64,000 nucleotides of DNA from contig JAJQJQ010000079.1 in the NCBI GenBank assembly GCA_028622995.1, forward strand, positions 477,172 through 541,171. The letters run 5' to 3'. The position numbers and the translations under genes were made by a program. The stretch comes from Panagrolaimus kolymaensis. Its lineage: Eukaryota > Nematoda > Chromadorea > Rhabditida > Panagrolaimidae. This document shows positions 51,360-61,233 of the stretch, piece by piece; position 1 is the first letter of the stretch; the number at the start of each line of letters is the position of its first letter. The notes under the pieces are model-generated. The model was not told the DNA's origin and did no database searches. It saw only the letters and a program-made list of their open reading frames with translations.

Positions 51360-54119
51360 ATGGTCAAAGATTCACCCCTTTATGTTTTACCTTTGAATAT
51401 TGGTAGTCGGTAAGTGTCTAACAAAAAAAACATATAGTAAAGCTGTCAAAAAATCTTTTTTTATTGCTTTCGTGCTTTTCAATGATTTCAATTTCAAGTC
51501 TATAAATATATGAATTTAGATTCGTCGACTTAGCTGATTGGGCTACAGGCAGTTCACATTCAAATCCAGCATATTATTACGGTGTTGCCGCAGCTAGTAT
51601 TGGAACCATGGGTCTTGGATGGTATTTATGGAATAATCGCCCAGAAAAAATTATCCCTCTCGTCAATCCTCAATCACAAACTCGTGAACTTCCGGTATGT
51701 GTCTCATTTCCTAAGGCCATAGTACTTTTGAGACAGACAATTAATTAGGAACACATTTTTTTCTTACCTAAAATGGTTTTTTTAAACGTATCAAATTATA
51801 TATTTACATTTTTGTCCAATTTTTTTATTCATCTAATCAATCAAAAAAAATGATTGAAAAGGGGTTATCTTGAAATAATAATAACAAAAAAAAATTGCGG
51901 TATAAAAAAATGAGTTCATTTTTTATGGGCTCATATTTCATTATCTGAGATTTTGAAAATGATAAGGTCAATTATTTTTTGGCATCTTAAATGATTTTTA
52001 TCTGAAAATTAAATATCCACAAATTATTTTTTCAGGATGGCTCTAGAATATGTCGATATCTTAAAACTGATGCTTTGATGAATTCCCTTCATCCTGATGC
52101 ATTAACCATGTATGAAGCTATTCGACGTGGAGCTCGAGTTTCAAACAATGGCCCTATGCTTGGAAAACGTGTTAAACAAGCTGATGGCACCGAACCATAT
52201 GTTTGGATTAATTACAATGAAATCATTGATCGCTCGATTATGGTTGCACATGCTATGAGACATGTTGGAATTCCAGCCGGTCAAGAAACTTTCATTGGTA
52301 TTTATGCAAAAAATCGGCCAGAATGGATTATTGTTGAACACGCAACTTACACCTTCAGCAATGTTTTGGTTCCTTTGTATGAAACTCTTGGAGCTGAAGC
52401 ATGCACCTTCAGTCTCAATCAAACTGAAATTCAAATAGTTTTTTGTGATTCATTGGAAAAGGCTAAAAGTAATTTTTATAACAGCCCCTTGATAGTTGCT
52501 AACATTTATTTTTTTAGGTCTTATGTCTGAAAAGAAAAATTGCCCTGCTTTGAAGCATATTGTAATCATGAATGAAAGTGGAGTTTTACCAGGAGATAAA
52601 CAATCTTTCGTTGAAGGTGGAGTCTCACTTTATAGTTTCACCGAATTTGAAAATTTCGGGAAAATTGCTCAAAAAACTCCTATCATTCCACCAAAACCCG
52701 ATGATCTTGCAACCATTTGCTATACATCTGGAACAACTGGAACTCCTAAAGGTGTCATGCTTACTCATGGAAATGTCATCGCTGATGGAACAACTTTGGA
52801 TTATTTTAAACATACTGAATTAACTTCGGATGATGTCATGATGAGTTTCTTACCTTTGGCACATATGTTCGAAAGAGTTGTTGAATCTGTCATTATCACT
52901 CAAGGCGGCCGCATTGGTTTCTTCCGTGGCGATATTCGAGGCTTAGCCGATGATATCAAAACCCTTCAACCTACTTTACTTCCAGTTGTACCTCGTGTTT
53001 TGAACCGCCTTTACGACAAAGTTATGTCAGAGGTCAATAAGTCACGTTTCCGCAAAGCAATGTTTGACGCAGCACTTGGTTATAAATCTCGGGAAATCAA
53101 TCAGTAAGTTCAAAGTGCATTTATCTTTTTATTTACTTTTTTTTATTGCTTTTTTTTCAGAGGAATAATTCGCAATAATTCATTTGTTGACAATTTCGTA
53201 TTTAAAAAAATTCGTGAACAACTTGGCGGCAAAGTTAAATTAATGATTACTGGTTCAGCTCCCCTCGCAGAAAATGTATTAACCTTTATTCGATGTGCAC
53301 TTGGTTGTGTAGTTGTTGAAGGATATGGTCAAACTGAATGTGTGGCTGCTTCAACCATCACCCTTGAAGGTGATTGTGTTCCTGGACATGTTGGTGTTCC
53401 TTCCCCTTGCAATATTATCAAACTTGTCGACGTTCCTGAACTTGGATATTTTGCTAAAAATAATGCTGGAGAAGTTTGCATTAAAGGTTCAAACGTTTTC
53501 AAAGGATATTATAAAAATGAAGAACAAACTAAAGAAGCTATTGATGATGATGGTTGGTTGCACACAGGCGATATTGGACGATGGACTGAAGTTGGAACAT
53601 TAAAAATTGTTGATCGTAAAAAGCACATCTTTAAATTGGCTCAAGTAAGGAAATTTTAAACTATCCCTTATTTAATTTTTAAATATTCAATTTTCTTAGG
53701 GTGAATATGTTGCTCCAGAAAGAATTGAAAATATTTATGTTCGATCGAAATTTGTTGCTCAATCATTTGTGCATGGTGAAAGTTTGAAAACATGCCTCAT
53801 CGCTATCGTAGTTCCCGATCACGAAGTTCTCCCTTCAGAAGCTAACAAACAATTAGGCCTTAAAGGACTTTCAATTGAAGAACTTTGCAAGAGAGATGAT
53901 GTCAAAAAAATGATTCACGATGATTTATTAGCTGTTGGAAAAGAAGCTGGCTTATTTTCATTTGAACAAGTTAGAGACATTTATCTTTCATCTGAAATGT
54001 TTTCCGTTGAAAATGATTTATTAACTCCTACCCTTAAAAGCAAGCGACCAAAGTTGAAGGAACATTTCACGCCTCAAATTACAACAATGTATGAACTAGG
54101 AGAACCGATCAATAGTTAG
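51360..54119 (+). CDS. Long-chain fatty acid CoA ligase (ACSL1/5/6 type)
   Basis: Activates long-chain fatty acids with ATP and CoA at ER or mitochondrial membranes. Exons 51360-51409, 51520-51694, 52036-52468, 52518-53103, 53161-53644 and 53700-54119, about 715 residues. An N-terminal membrane segment (YYYGVAAASIGTMGLGWYLW) precedes the enzyme. The AMP-binding P-loop is ICYTSGTTGTPKGVMLTHGN, followed by MSFLPLAHMFERV; the second core motif is VVEGYGQTECVA; the fatty-acid signature is DDGWLHTGDIGRW...LKIVDRKKHIFKLAQGEYVAPERIE. All catalytic motifs look intact. The protein ends ELGEPINS then TAG, directly abutting the transposon-bearing region. Confidence 0.95.
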
Positions 54120-54353
54120 GCTTTTGGCGTTGAACATAAATCGCTTCGCGATTAACGGCTGGTTCTAGCTTTAAAATTTGAAATACTATCAAATTATGTA
54201 AATTTCGGATATTTGCCTACTTTTGTAAATTCCAAAAGCGTTTCTGCTCCTCTACCACGTCAAGGTTTCCGAATACAGAGGAGTTTTTTTTTTTTGAAAA
54301 AAAAATATATAAAAAAAACATAATAAAAAATATGCAACAACATATTTTTGCTT
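54120..54353. other. Short region between acyl-CoA synthetase and Helitron with several inverted repeats
   Basis: Contains the 3' UTR of the + strand gene and the 3' flank of the - strand transposon. Seen: hairpin AATCGC-TTC-GCGATT at 54139-54153; 8-base inverted pair GCTTTTGG (54120-54127) and CCAAAAGC (54233-54240); and hairpin arms CTCCTCT (54247-54253) / AGAGGAG (54277-54283) followed by twelve T. Read on the - strand, a short GC hairpin followed by ...GCCTAA at 54116-54121 resembles the hairpin plus CTRR end of Helitrons, but the expected flanking T is absent. Confidence 0.4.
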
Positions 54354-55952
54354 TTACATATTTAAAAGGTTTTGCCAAACAATATTTTTAACTGTTGGTT
54401 TTTCTGGAACTGCAGTAAAAATTCTGATAGAGTCTTTTGTTCTGACTCTGGACAGAGCAGTGTAAAGTTGGCCATGAGAAAAGCATTCGCTTGTTCTAAA
54501 ATACAACCCAACTCTTTCTAAAGTTTGGCCTTGAGCTTTGTTAATAGTCATAGCAAAAGCTAACTTAATTGGAAATTGAGTTCGGATAAAATGGATATCT
54601 GGTTCAGCTTCACAATTGCCATACTCGAATTTGACTCGTGGAATATAAACGACTTCATCTGATTTGGATGCTGGTCCTGTTAAAACTTTGCATTTTAAAA
54701 AGTCTTTATTCATCTCCACAATTTGCATTCTTGTCCCATTGCAAAGGCCTGTGAAAATTGATAAATTTTTTATCAGCATAACAATTGCTCCAACTTTTAG
54801 ATTTAATTCATGAGGAGGCATACCTGCTGTTTCAATCCTATGCATTTTTTCGACGCTGTAATCATCGTCATTTTCTTCGAGAGGACAATATTTGTCTTTA
54901 TCTGATAATAATGTATCGATACTTGAAAAAGTTTGTTGAGAACCTGTTAGTTTTGATAAAATTACCTTATTTATCCTTTGCTGAACTGTATTTAGTGGAG
55001 CGAGAATGGCACTTCCACAAAGTTCCTTTGCGTACTTTTGTGGATTTTGCAACCACCCTGGTTCATAACAAAAATTAATCAAATCAGCTTCGTTTTTAAC
55101 AGTAATGGCTGCTTCAACAGTGATGGAATCAGTCCCTTTAATATATAATGATTTATCGCCATTTCCAATAAGTTTTAATTCTTCGATGAATGCAAGCTCA
55201 TTCGAATTTACTCTCATATTTTGTTCGAGGTTTAGTTGTCGAGCATTTTGGAATTTATCCCATGATTTTATTGAAGCATTGATAATTGCCATTTCGCTTC
55301 CTCTTGGAACCACGGGTGTTAATTGTTTCCAATCACCTCCAATCAAAACAACGGTATTTCCAAAAAGTTGTTGGTTGTTTCTTAGATCTTTTAGAATTCT
55401 ATCGATGTAATTCATACAATCTTTGTGAAGCATGCTAACTTCATCAATAATTACTAAATTAAGGTCTTTAAAATATTCACCTTTCTTAGTATGAGCACCA
55501 ATATTTAAATTACTATCAGGACCTAATTCTTTTGGAATAAAGAAAGCAGAATGAGCTGTCATCCCTCCTTTTAACAAAGTCGCTGCAATTCCTGTAGAAG
55601 CGCATGATTGAACTTTGTATCCATGAGCTTGACAAAAAGTAATAAGAGTATTATACAAAAATGTTTTGCCTGTTCCTCCTGAACCTTGCAAAAAATAAAA
55701 GCCGCCTTTTTTATTTTCAATAGCATTCCAAATTTCATCGAATGCTTTTGTTTGATCATTATTTAATTTTGCTTTTTGTGCATCAGCATATTCTTGAATG
55801 GTAAGCTTTTTACCATTGACAAAAGGCAAATCATCAGGAGCTTCATAATCATGTTCTGCTTCCTTTGAATGGCAATTTTCTTCAAAATTATCTGGAACAT
55901 TAAATCCAAGACGACGACAACTCGTGCCTATTTTTTCAAAAATATATTCCAA
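54354..55952 (-). CDS. Helitron Pif1-type helicase domain (downstream of frame change)
   Basis: 532 residues, SF1B Pif1-like DNA helicase that unwinds donor DNA in rolling-circle transposition. Motifs: Walker A GSGGTGKT at residues 90-97, Ia-like CASTGIAATLL, Walker B LVIIDEVSML about 166-175, motif III IGGDWKQLTPVV about 204-215, and motif VI TALSRVRTKDSIRIF near 498-512 preceded by AFAMTINKAQGQT. No ATG begins this frame (it opens with a TTG), and it overlaps the end of the Rep frame, so it is the C-terminal part of one RepHel protein, not an independent gene. The matching frame extends upstream through KKAKALNYLEYIF. Stop at 54354-54356. Confidence 0.9.
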   Translation of the reverse strand: MEYIFEKIGTSCRRLGFNVPDNFEENCHSKEAEHDYEAPDDLPFVNGKKLTIQEYADAQKAKLNNDQTKAFDEIWNAIENKKGGFYFLQGSGGTGKTFLYNTLITFCQAHGYKVQSCASTGIAATLLKGGMTAHSAFFIPKELGPDSNLNIGAHTKKGEYFKDLNLVIIDEVSMLHKDCMNYIDRILKDLRNNQQLFGNTVVLIGGDWKQLTPVVPRGSEMAIINASIKSWDKFQNARQLNLEQNMRVNSNELAFIEELKLIGNGDKSLYIKGTDSITVEAAITVKNEADLINFCYEPGWLQNPQKYAKELCGSAILAPLNTVQQRINKVILSKLTGSQQTFSSIDTLLSDKDKYCPLEENDDDYSVEKMHRIETAGMPPHELNLKVGAIVMLIKNLSIFTGLCNGTRMQIVEMNKDFLKCKVLTGPASKSDEVVYIPRVKFEYGNCEAEPDIHFIRTQFPIKLAFAMTINKAQGQTLERVGLYFRTSECFSHGQLYTALSRVRTKDSIRIFTAVPEKPTVKNIVWQNLLNM

Positions 55953-55957
55953 GTAAT

Positions 55958-58900
55958 TTAATGCCTTCGCCTTCTTTGCTCCCGATTTTTGGTTGGATCT
56001 TCCCCATAACCAAGGAATAATTCATCGAGGAATTTATCCAAAAATTTATCTGGGTTTCCAGGTTGATTGAAAGCAATAACCATAGCAAAGAAATGTCTTT
56101 TTTGTCTTTGATTACGCATTTCGTTAATTGCGTCTTGAATTACCCGAAAATGAATATCATCATTTTCCCAAAGACCTAATGCCTGAGCTGTGCTTAAAAA
56201 TGTTGGATATTCAACACCATCAACCGTTCGAAGATCCTTAAAGCTTTTTGGACCTTTTACATACATCAAAAGGATGCGAAGAGCATAAAGCTCTGCTTCT
56301 CGAGGAGAAACATGATGAATTCTCACGAAAAAGTTTGTTGGTGTTCTTTTTCTTTTTATCCATGTTTTACTTTGCTTATCAAACCAATAATGATATGGAA
56401 TATCTTTATAAGTGTATTGGCATGCTTCAGGATCGTTATTGCAAAGTTCAAAAAATGAAGTCAGTTGTGTTTTTGTTGGTTTATTTGCAGCTTGCTCTTC
56501 TGCACCTTCTTCAAAAACAACATTTTCTTGACCTTCTAAATGGATTTGAAGCGCTTCAACAATATGAGATTGTTTGAAAATCCAAGTACACAGCAAACGC
56601 ATTAAAGCTTCGCAACTTGTCATAATACGGGCATTTATATGTACCTCGCCTTCATCATAATCCACAACTTCTTCTCCTTTTTCATTTATTTTAATTCGTT
56701 GTTTTTTAATGTAAACAACGTCGCCACATTTTGTTGTATACTTACATGTATATTTTGGACTTCCTGTTTGTCCTACAGTACATTCAACATTAATGTGGCA
56801 ATCATATTTTAATGATAAAAATTTGTTATGTGGAACAACATGAGCATCATCAATTTGGAAGAAAACATTTTTTTTAATTTCTTTCATGTATGTATTGCCA
56901 AAAAGATGCTCATTCGTGTCATCAATTGTTACATCCTTTGGTTTTGGTGGAAGTCTTCTGTATTCAACAAAAGTTTCTTCGTCAAAATCTTTACGCGGTA
57001 CATCTTGAAAATCGAGTTCTTCCATTTCGTCCTCATTATTTTCAACATTTTTCGCGTTTTCATTTTGGTTTTTCGTTTGATCCTCGCCTTTTTCATTTGG
57101 CAAATCAGATTTTTCTGTTTCATCTAATTTTTTATTGATAGAGGATTTTGGAGGAAGCCGTTCATATTCAGCAGGCTTATGCTGATGTATAATTGTAGTA
57201 TTTGAATAGGGCTTTTTATATCCTTTACTACAAACTCCGTCGATCTGACATCCTGAATTTTCATTGCAATAATGAATATTATTTCTCATAATGATTTCAT
57301 GGTATCGCCTTTGCTGTTCGGCTTCCTCAGATTTGTCTTTTTCATCTGGCAAATCTGGAATTCGAGCTGAGATATAATTATCGATGTCTTCAACAGTTAC
57401 TTTCTCTTGCATAATTAAAATGGCATGTAAGTGTGGCATTCCACGTTTTTGAAATTCCATTACCACGTGATAACCTTGCACTTTTCCCAAGACATTACGT
57501 TTAAAAAGGTCATCAAGGAATTCTTGTGCTTTTGCCAAAAAGACGCGACATTTAAGATCAAATCGACTTTTTTCATTTTTATGAAATTTATTTCTTTGAA
57601 TTTCTGGCCAATTTGGATTGCCTGTAAAAGTCACAAAATATGACGGCAAATCAGTGTTATCAATAATCGTCATGATATTTGAATATGCTTTTTGCATATG
57701 TTTTCTACCACCTTTAAAAGTCGCAGGAATTGTAAAAAGCTTTCCAAGCTTTTTTCCTTTCAAAACTTTTTTTTCAATGTATTGTCGTAATTCAGCTTTT
57801 GTCGCTGACCTCTTTTTTGATTGTTCAATTTCTCTTTTAGCCGTTTCTAATTCACATTTTTCTGCTCTGCAGACGGCATCAATTATATATGCTTCAGCCA
57901 AAGCTCCTTTACTATAAAGCCAATGGGATTGTTTGAAACCTTTTTTATCTCGTGGAAACATAAAATATCGATAGAACTGTTTCCGAGATACATATTTCCT
58001 TCCAAAACCCTTGCGAAAGCCTTCAAGCTCTTTGACTGACTCCTCAAATTCTTCTTGAACATCATCATCACCGCCATTGATGTAATCATCCCTTTCATTG
58101 TCAGGAATATCAATGTCATCATTCATTAAATTCTTTTTACTTTTTTCACTTTGAATGGTGGTATCATTATTTACTAAAGGTATTGCATTATGATACATTT
58201 GATTACCATGTGGAAAAAGTAAAGGATAACAAAGAGGATCAATGTTTGGACTGTAATAAGGCATATTATGGATTGCTCCTTCCTTTCCATGAAGCCATAC
58301 ACCTTTAAATTCAGGTGGTTCTCCATCATCATTAACCCAAATCATGCCAACCAATTCATTTTGGGGCTTTTCAGCTCGATGAGGATGAATGCTGGGATCA
58401 TGTGCGGTGAAATCTTTATCTTCACGAGCATCAACAATGATAATTCTGAATTTTGGAATTTCTTTATTTTCAGCTCGAGCTTTTTCAATTTCTTCATTCA
58501 TACGCTCGCTTCCGCTTTTATAAAGTTTTGCTAAAGAATTATAATCATTAAGCATTTTATGCAATTGATTTAAAATTCCTTCATCTAATTCTTTTTCCTT
58601 TGCTGCTTCAGCTCGGATATTTTCTGCATCTTCCAAGTCTAAAACATAAATTTGACCGAATGCTGGTCTTTTACCTTCTGGAGGCAATAAATCACTTGCA
58701 AGATGTTCAATATTTCCATTTAATCTCACAACGGGTGGACCTCGTGTTGGAAGAGGAGGCACTCTACCATCAGTGGAAATGGAAGCAAAAGCCACTTCTG
58801 AATTATATGCGCGACTTTTTTTTACAAGCTCGTCATTGTATTCAATTTTATATGGATCAAGCATATGTTGCAAAACGTAAGGAATTTTATTTTGTAAAAT

Positions 58901-61213
58901 ATCATGTGTTTCACTGAGATCAATTTTGCCATCTGCGCAACATTTGTTTGCTTGGCTTGGAGTCTCAGCTTCATATTTTGACATCCATCGTCCACAAAAT
59001 TTACAACGATATGTGAAATCACCAACATCAAAGTATTCTACTTTATGGTTGACACTTTCAGCTGCACAACCTTCTTTGTGAATTTTGCCAGTGTGGTGAC
59101 ATTGTGGAGTGATATCTTTTAATTTTCGTAATTTTTTGGCTAACCTTGATGAACGTCTTTTATTAGTTACTTCATCATACGTTGTGCCAAGTTGAGGAGG
59201 TGGCATTTGTTTTTGTGATTTAGTTAATTCAGAACTCATTACAACTTTTACGTTGTCTTTGGTTTGATTAATTATAACTTTAGTCGAACTGTACCGATTC
59301 TTAACTTGTTTTTTTGAAGGACGACCTCCTTTGTTTTTTGTTACATTAATGTTACCACTTTCAAAATTAATAGAAGTGTCTGTGTCTTTGTTTTTATGAG
59401 AAATAATTTGGAAAGAATTTTTATATTCTTCATATCTCTTACGTTCTAGAGGAGTATCCCTTTTTTTTCTATTTTTATAAAAGTCTTCATAGCTTTCAAT
59501 ATCGACATTCATTGAATCGGAAGTTAAAGAAATATTTGAATTTGTATTATTTCTTGAACTCATATCATTTTTATGATCTGCCGATATTTCTTGGAGGCTA
59601 TCACCATTTTCAGAGATTGCTATAGTTTCTTCTTCTGATTCAATGGGTATAAATTGTTTATAATAATTATAAACATTAGTTCTCCAAGCAACGACTTCGG
59701 TATCATCAAAATCCATAGGTTCGTTGGTGAAATATCTTTTAATCAACATACAAATTAGTGGACCACAATTGGAACTGTCGTGAGGAAGTTGATATTTAAA
59801 GCTATCTTTTGGTGGAGTAATAATACGGCATTCAGCTCCACACAATAAAAAGCAAATTGTTTTTAGTTTTTTAAAATAAGGATCAGAAAGATTCCATTTT
59901 TTTGTACAAAAATAAGTACATTCTTTTCTTGCTTTATTTAAAATACCAAAAGCCCAATGGGTGCTTCCGATGTTAATTGGAATGATAGCATGCTCAAATG
60001 TTGAACTGAATTTAGGAAAAGTTGGAACACGATTTGGCATATTAGTATCAGAACTCCAATTATCAAAAGTAGCATAATCATACCAAACTGATGGGAAAAC
60101 TAAAAGCCTTTTTTCCTCATGTTCATCAATGATTTCACGGACAATTTCTTTAGCTACAACAATGTCGCTTATCCACCTATTTTCTTTGATTGTCTTTAAA
60201 AGACCTGATGTAAGCGGGGCTTGCAGATCTTGCATATCGATATCGGCAAAATCAAAAGCAAGCGAATTGTTAACAGCATAATTCGATGTAACATTAACTT
60301 CATCCATCTCCATGGGCTCCTCATTTGTTGCAATTTGTTTGATGTTACCATCATGCAATCTTTTTTGAGGTTTATTACGAAGTGGAGTTACATTTGTATT
60401 AAATAAAGCTTTATTGCTCTTGTTTGGTGTTTTTAAAGATAATGATTTTATACCAAATGAAGGAGTTTCAGTTTTCGATTTTTTAGTTGCAATCGATTCA
60501 TCATCAGATGAACTCGAAATGATTGCTTGCACATCGTCATCTGAATTTAAATTTATTACAGGAGCTATAAACAGCTCTTTTAGTCTTAAAATGACATAAT
60601 TTTTGTAATAATTTAAATTGAAATTTTCTTCAATAAGGTTTTCTAATCCTAAACGAATGAAACTTTGACCATAAAAACAAATCAAAAAGCCACAGCTTAT
60701 TGAGTCAGTTTGAATGTTATGTTTGTCAAAAATGATCACTTTTGGTTTAAGCTTAGTGTTTTTTGGTCCGATAGTGTTAATGGCATTAAGCATAATCCTT
60801 CGTACATGAGTAGGAATGGATTTAGCGCCATAAGGGTCGAGGTAATACAACGTTTTTGTTGCTTTAAAATAAATACCAAGCACCCAATGACCTTTTTTAT
60901 CATAGGCATTCTTAACCTTTGTTTGTGAATAATAGCAAACGGGAATAAGAATATATTCATAATCTTCCACAAAAGGTTTGCCTTTTAACAAATGGTGAGC
61001 ACGATGAGTGTCTTGTTTTGGCCCATTTTGAAATTGGTGCCCGGCAAACATCGAATCGACCGAAAGAACTTTTTGATGTGTTTCATAAGTTAAACTTCCA
61101 AAGAATAACGAAACAGCATCACCTGACATAAGTTCGTCAGGATTTAAATTTTCTATTGTGCCCGAGTTTAAGCCTTTGGACAATTGGCTCCTTTCTTCAA
61201 TGGATAAATCCAT
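55958..61213 (-). CDS. Helitron Rep protein with two N-terminal Ulp1-like protease domains
   Basis: 1751 residues from ATG 61213 to TAA 55958. Residues about 30-215: Ulp1/C48-like protease with His109 (KKGHWVLGIY), Asp126 (YYLDPYG), Gln168 and Cys174 (QTDSISCGF; Gln-Cys spacing 6 as in Ulp1). Residues about 390-500: second such domain with His419 (GSTHWAFGI) and Cys483 (DSSNCGPLICM). Residues 628-636 GGRPSKK, AT-hook-like. Zinc cluster 705-759 (CHH...C, CKFC, CC). Rep domain about 1060-1640: SYFVTFTGNPNWPEI (1191-1205), HUH motif GMPHLHAIL (His1261, His1263), and two-tyrosine motif KYTCKYTTK (Tyr1488, Tyr1492). Rep nicks and joins DNA by Tyr linkage. An acidic low-complexity insert lies at about 1350-1410. 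Proteases on Helitrons are usually OTU type, so tandem Ulp1-like domains are unusual. Confidence 0.9.
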   Translation of the reverse strand: MDLSIEERSQLSKGLNSGTIENLNPDELMSGDAVSLFFGSLTYETHQKVLSVDSMFAGHQFQNGPKQDTHRAHHLLKGKPFVEDYEYILIPVCYYSQTKVKNAYDKKGHWVLGIYFKATKTLYYLDPYGAKSIPTHVRRIMLNAINTIGPKNTKLKPKVIIFDKHNIQTDSISCGFLICFYGQSFIRLGLENLIEENFNLNYYKNYVILRLKELFIAPVINLNSDDDVQAIISSSSDDESIATKKSKTETPSFGIKSLSLKTPNKSNKALFNTNVTPLRNKPQKRLHDGNIKQIATNEEPMEMDEVNVTSNYAVNNSLAFDFADIDMQDLQAPLTSGLLKTIKENRWISDIVVAKEIVREIIDEHEEKRLLVFPSVWYDYATFDNWSSDTNMPNRVPTFPKFSSTFEHAIIPINIGSTHWAFGILNKARKECTYFCTKKWNLSDPYFKKLKTICFLLCGAECRIITPPKDSFKYQLPHDSSNCGPLICMLIKRYFTNEPMDFDDTEVVAWRTNVYNYYKQFIPIESEEETIAISENGDSLQEISADHKNDMSSRNNTNSNISLTSDSMNVDIESYEDFYKNRKKRDTPLERKRYEEYKNSFQIISHKNKDTDTSINFESGNINVTKNKGGRPSKKQVKNRYSSTKVIINQTKDNVKVVMSSELTKSQKQMPPPQLGTTYDEVTNKRRSSRLAKKLRKLKDITPQCHHTGKIHKEGCAAESVNHKVEYFDVGDFTYRCKFCGRWMSKYEAETPSQANKCCADGKIDLSETHDILQNKIPYVLQHMLDPYKIEYNDELVKKSRAYNSEVAFASISTDGRVPPLPTRGPPVVRLNGNIEHLASDLLPPEGKRPAFGQIYVLDLEDAENIRAEAAKEKELDEGILNQLHKMLNDYNSLAKLYKSGSERMNEEIEKARAENKEIPKFRIIIVDAREDKDFTAHDPSIHPHRAEKPQNELVGMIWVNDDGEPPEFKGVWLHGKEGAIHNMPYYSPNIDPLCYPLLFPHGNQMYHNAIPLVNNDTTIQSEKSKKNLMNDDIDIPDNERDDYINGGDDDVQEEFEESVKELEGFRKGFGRKYVSRKQFYRYFMFPRDKKGFKQSHWLYSKGALAEAYIIDAVCRAEKCELETAKREIEQSKKRSATKAELRQYIEKKVLKGKKLGKLFTIPATFKGGRKHMQKAYSNIMTIIDNTDLPSYFVTFTGNPNWPEIQRNKFHKNEKSRFDLKCRVFLAKAQEFLDDLFKRNVLGKVQGYHVVMEFQKRGMPHLHAILIMQEKVTVEDIDNYISARIPDLPDEKDKSEEAEQQRRYHEIIMRNNIHYCNENSGCQIDGVCSKGYKKPYSNTTIIHQHKPAEYERLPPKSSINKKLDETEKSDLPNEKGEDQTKNQNENAKNVENNEDEMEELDFQDVPRKDFDEETFVEYRRLPPKPKDVTIDDTNEHLFGNTYMKEIKKNVFFQIDDAHVVPHNKFLSLKYDCHINVECTVGQTGSPKYTCKYTTKCGDVVYIKKQRIKINEKGEEVVDYDEGEVHINARIMTSCEALMRLLCTWIFKQSHIVEALQIHLEGQENVVFEEGAEEQAANKPTKTQLTSFFELCNNDPEACQYTYKDIPYHYWFDKQSKTWIKRKRTPTNFFVRIHHVSPREAELYALRILLMYVKGPKSFKDLRTVDGVEYPTFLSTAQALGLWENDDIHFRVIQDAINEMRNQRQKRHFFAMVIAFNQPGNPDKFLDKFLDELFLGYGEDPTKNREQRRRRH
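55986..55990 (-). other. Frame change between Rep and helicase at an A5 run
   Basis: The Rep frame reads DPTKNREQRRRRH then stop. If one more A were present in this five-A run (- strand), or if ribosomes slip by -1 here, the reading continues without a stop into the helicase frame. The switch needed is exactly one base. The slippery site would be C-AAA-AAT, which is not a canonical X-XXY-YYZ heptamer. A one-base loss or an assembly error is therefore likelier than programmed slippage. Confidence 0.7.
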
Positions 61214-61220
61214 TTTAGAC

Positions 61221-61233
61221 GTGATCTAATCAC
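61221..61233. promoter_or_regulatory. Palindrome just upstream of the Rep start codon
   Basis: GTGAT-CTA-ATCAC, perfect 5-base arms around 3 bases, ending 7 bases before the ATG (on the - strand). A second inverted pair, TTTAGT (61265-61270) / ACTAAA (61282-61287), lies behind it. Either could bind a regulator or the Rep protein; this is only a structural observation. Confidence 0.35.

Larger units (their letters stand above)
54354..61213 (-). mobile_element. Helitron-type rolling-circle transposon, coding part (Ulp1-Ulp1-Rep + Pif1 helicase)
   Basis: Rolling-circle transposon coding region read on the - strand without introns, unlike the intron-rich host genes. Order: Ulp1-like domain, second Ulp1-like domain, basic/AT-hook-like linker, zinc cluster, Helitron Rep nuclease, then Pif1-family helicase. 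All hallmark residues of Rep and helicase are present, so the copy is young or active apart from one frame change. Element ends are not certain; the 5' side may extend through the minisatellite at 61499-63811 and beyond the window, the 3' side may end near 54116-54160. Confidence 0.88.
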
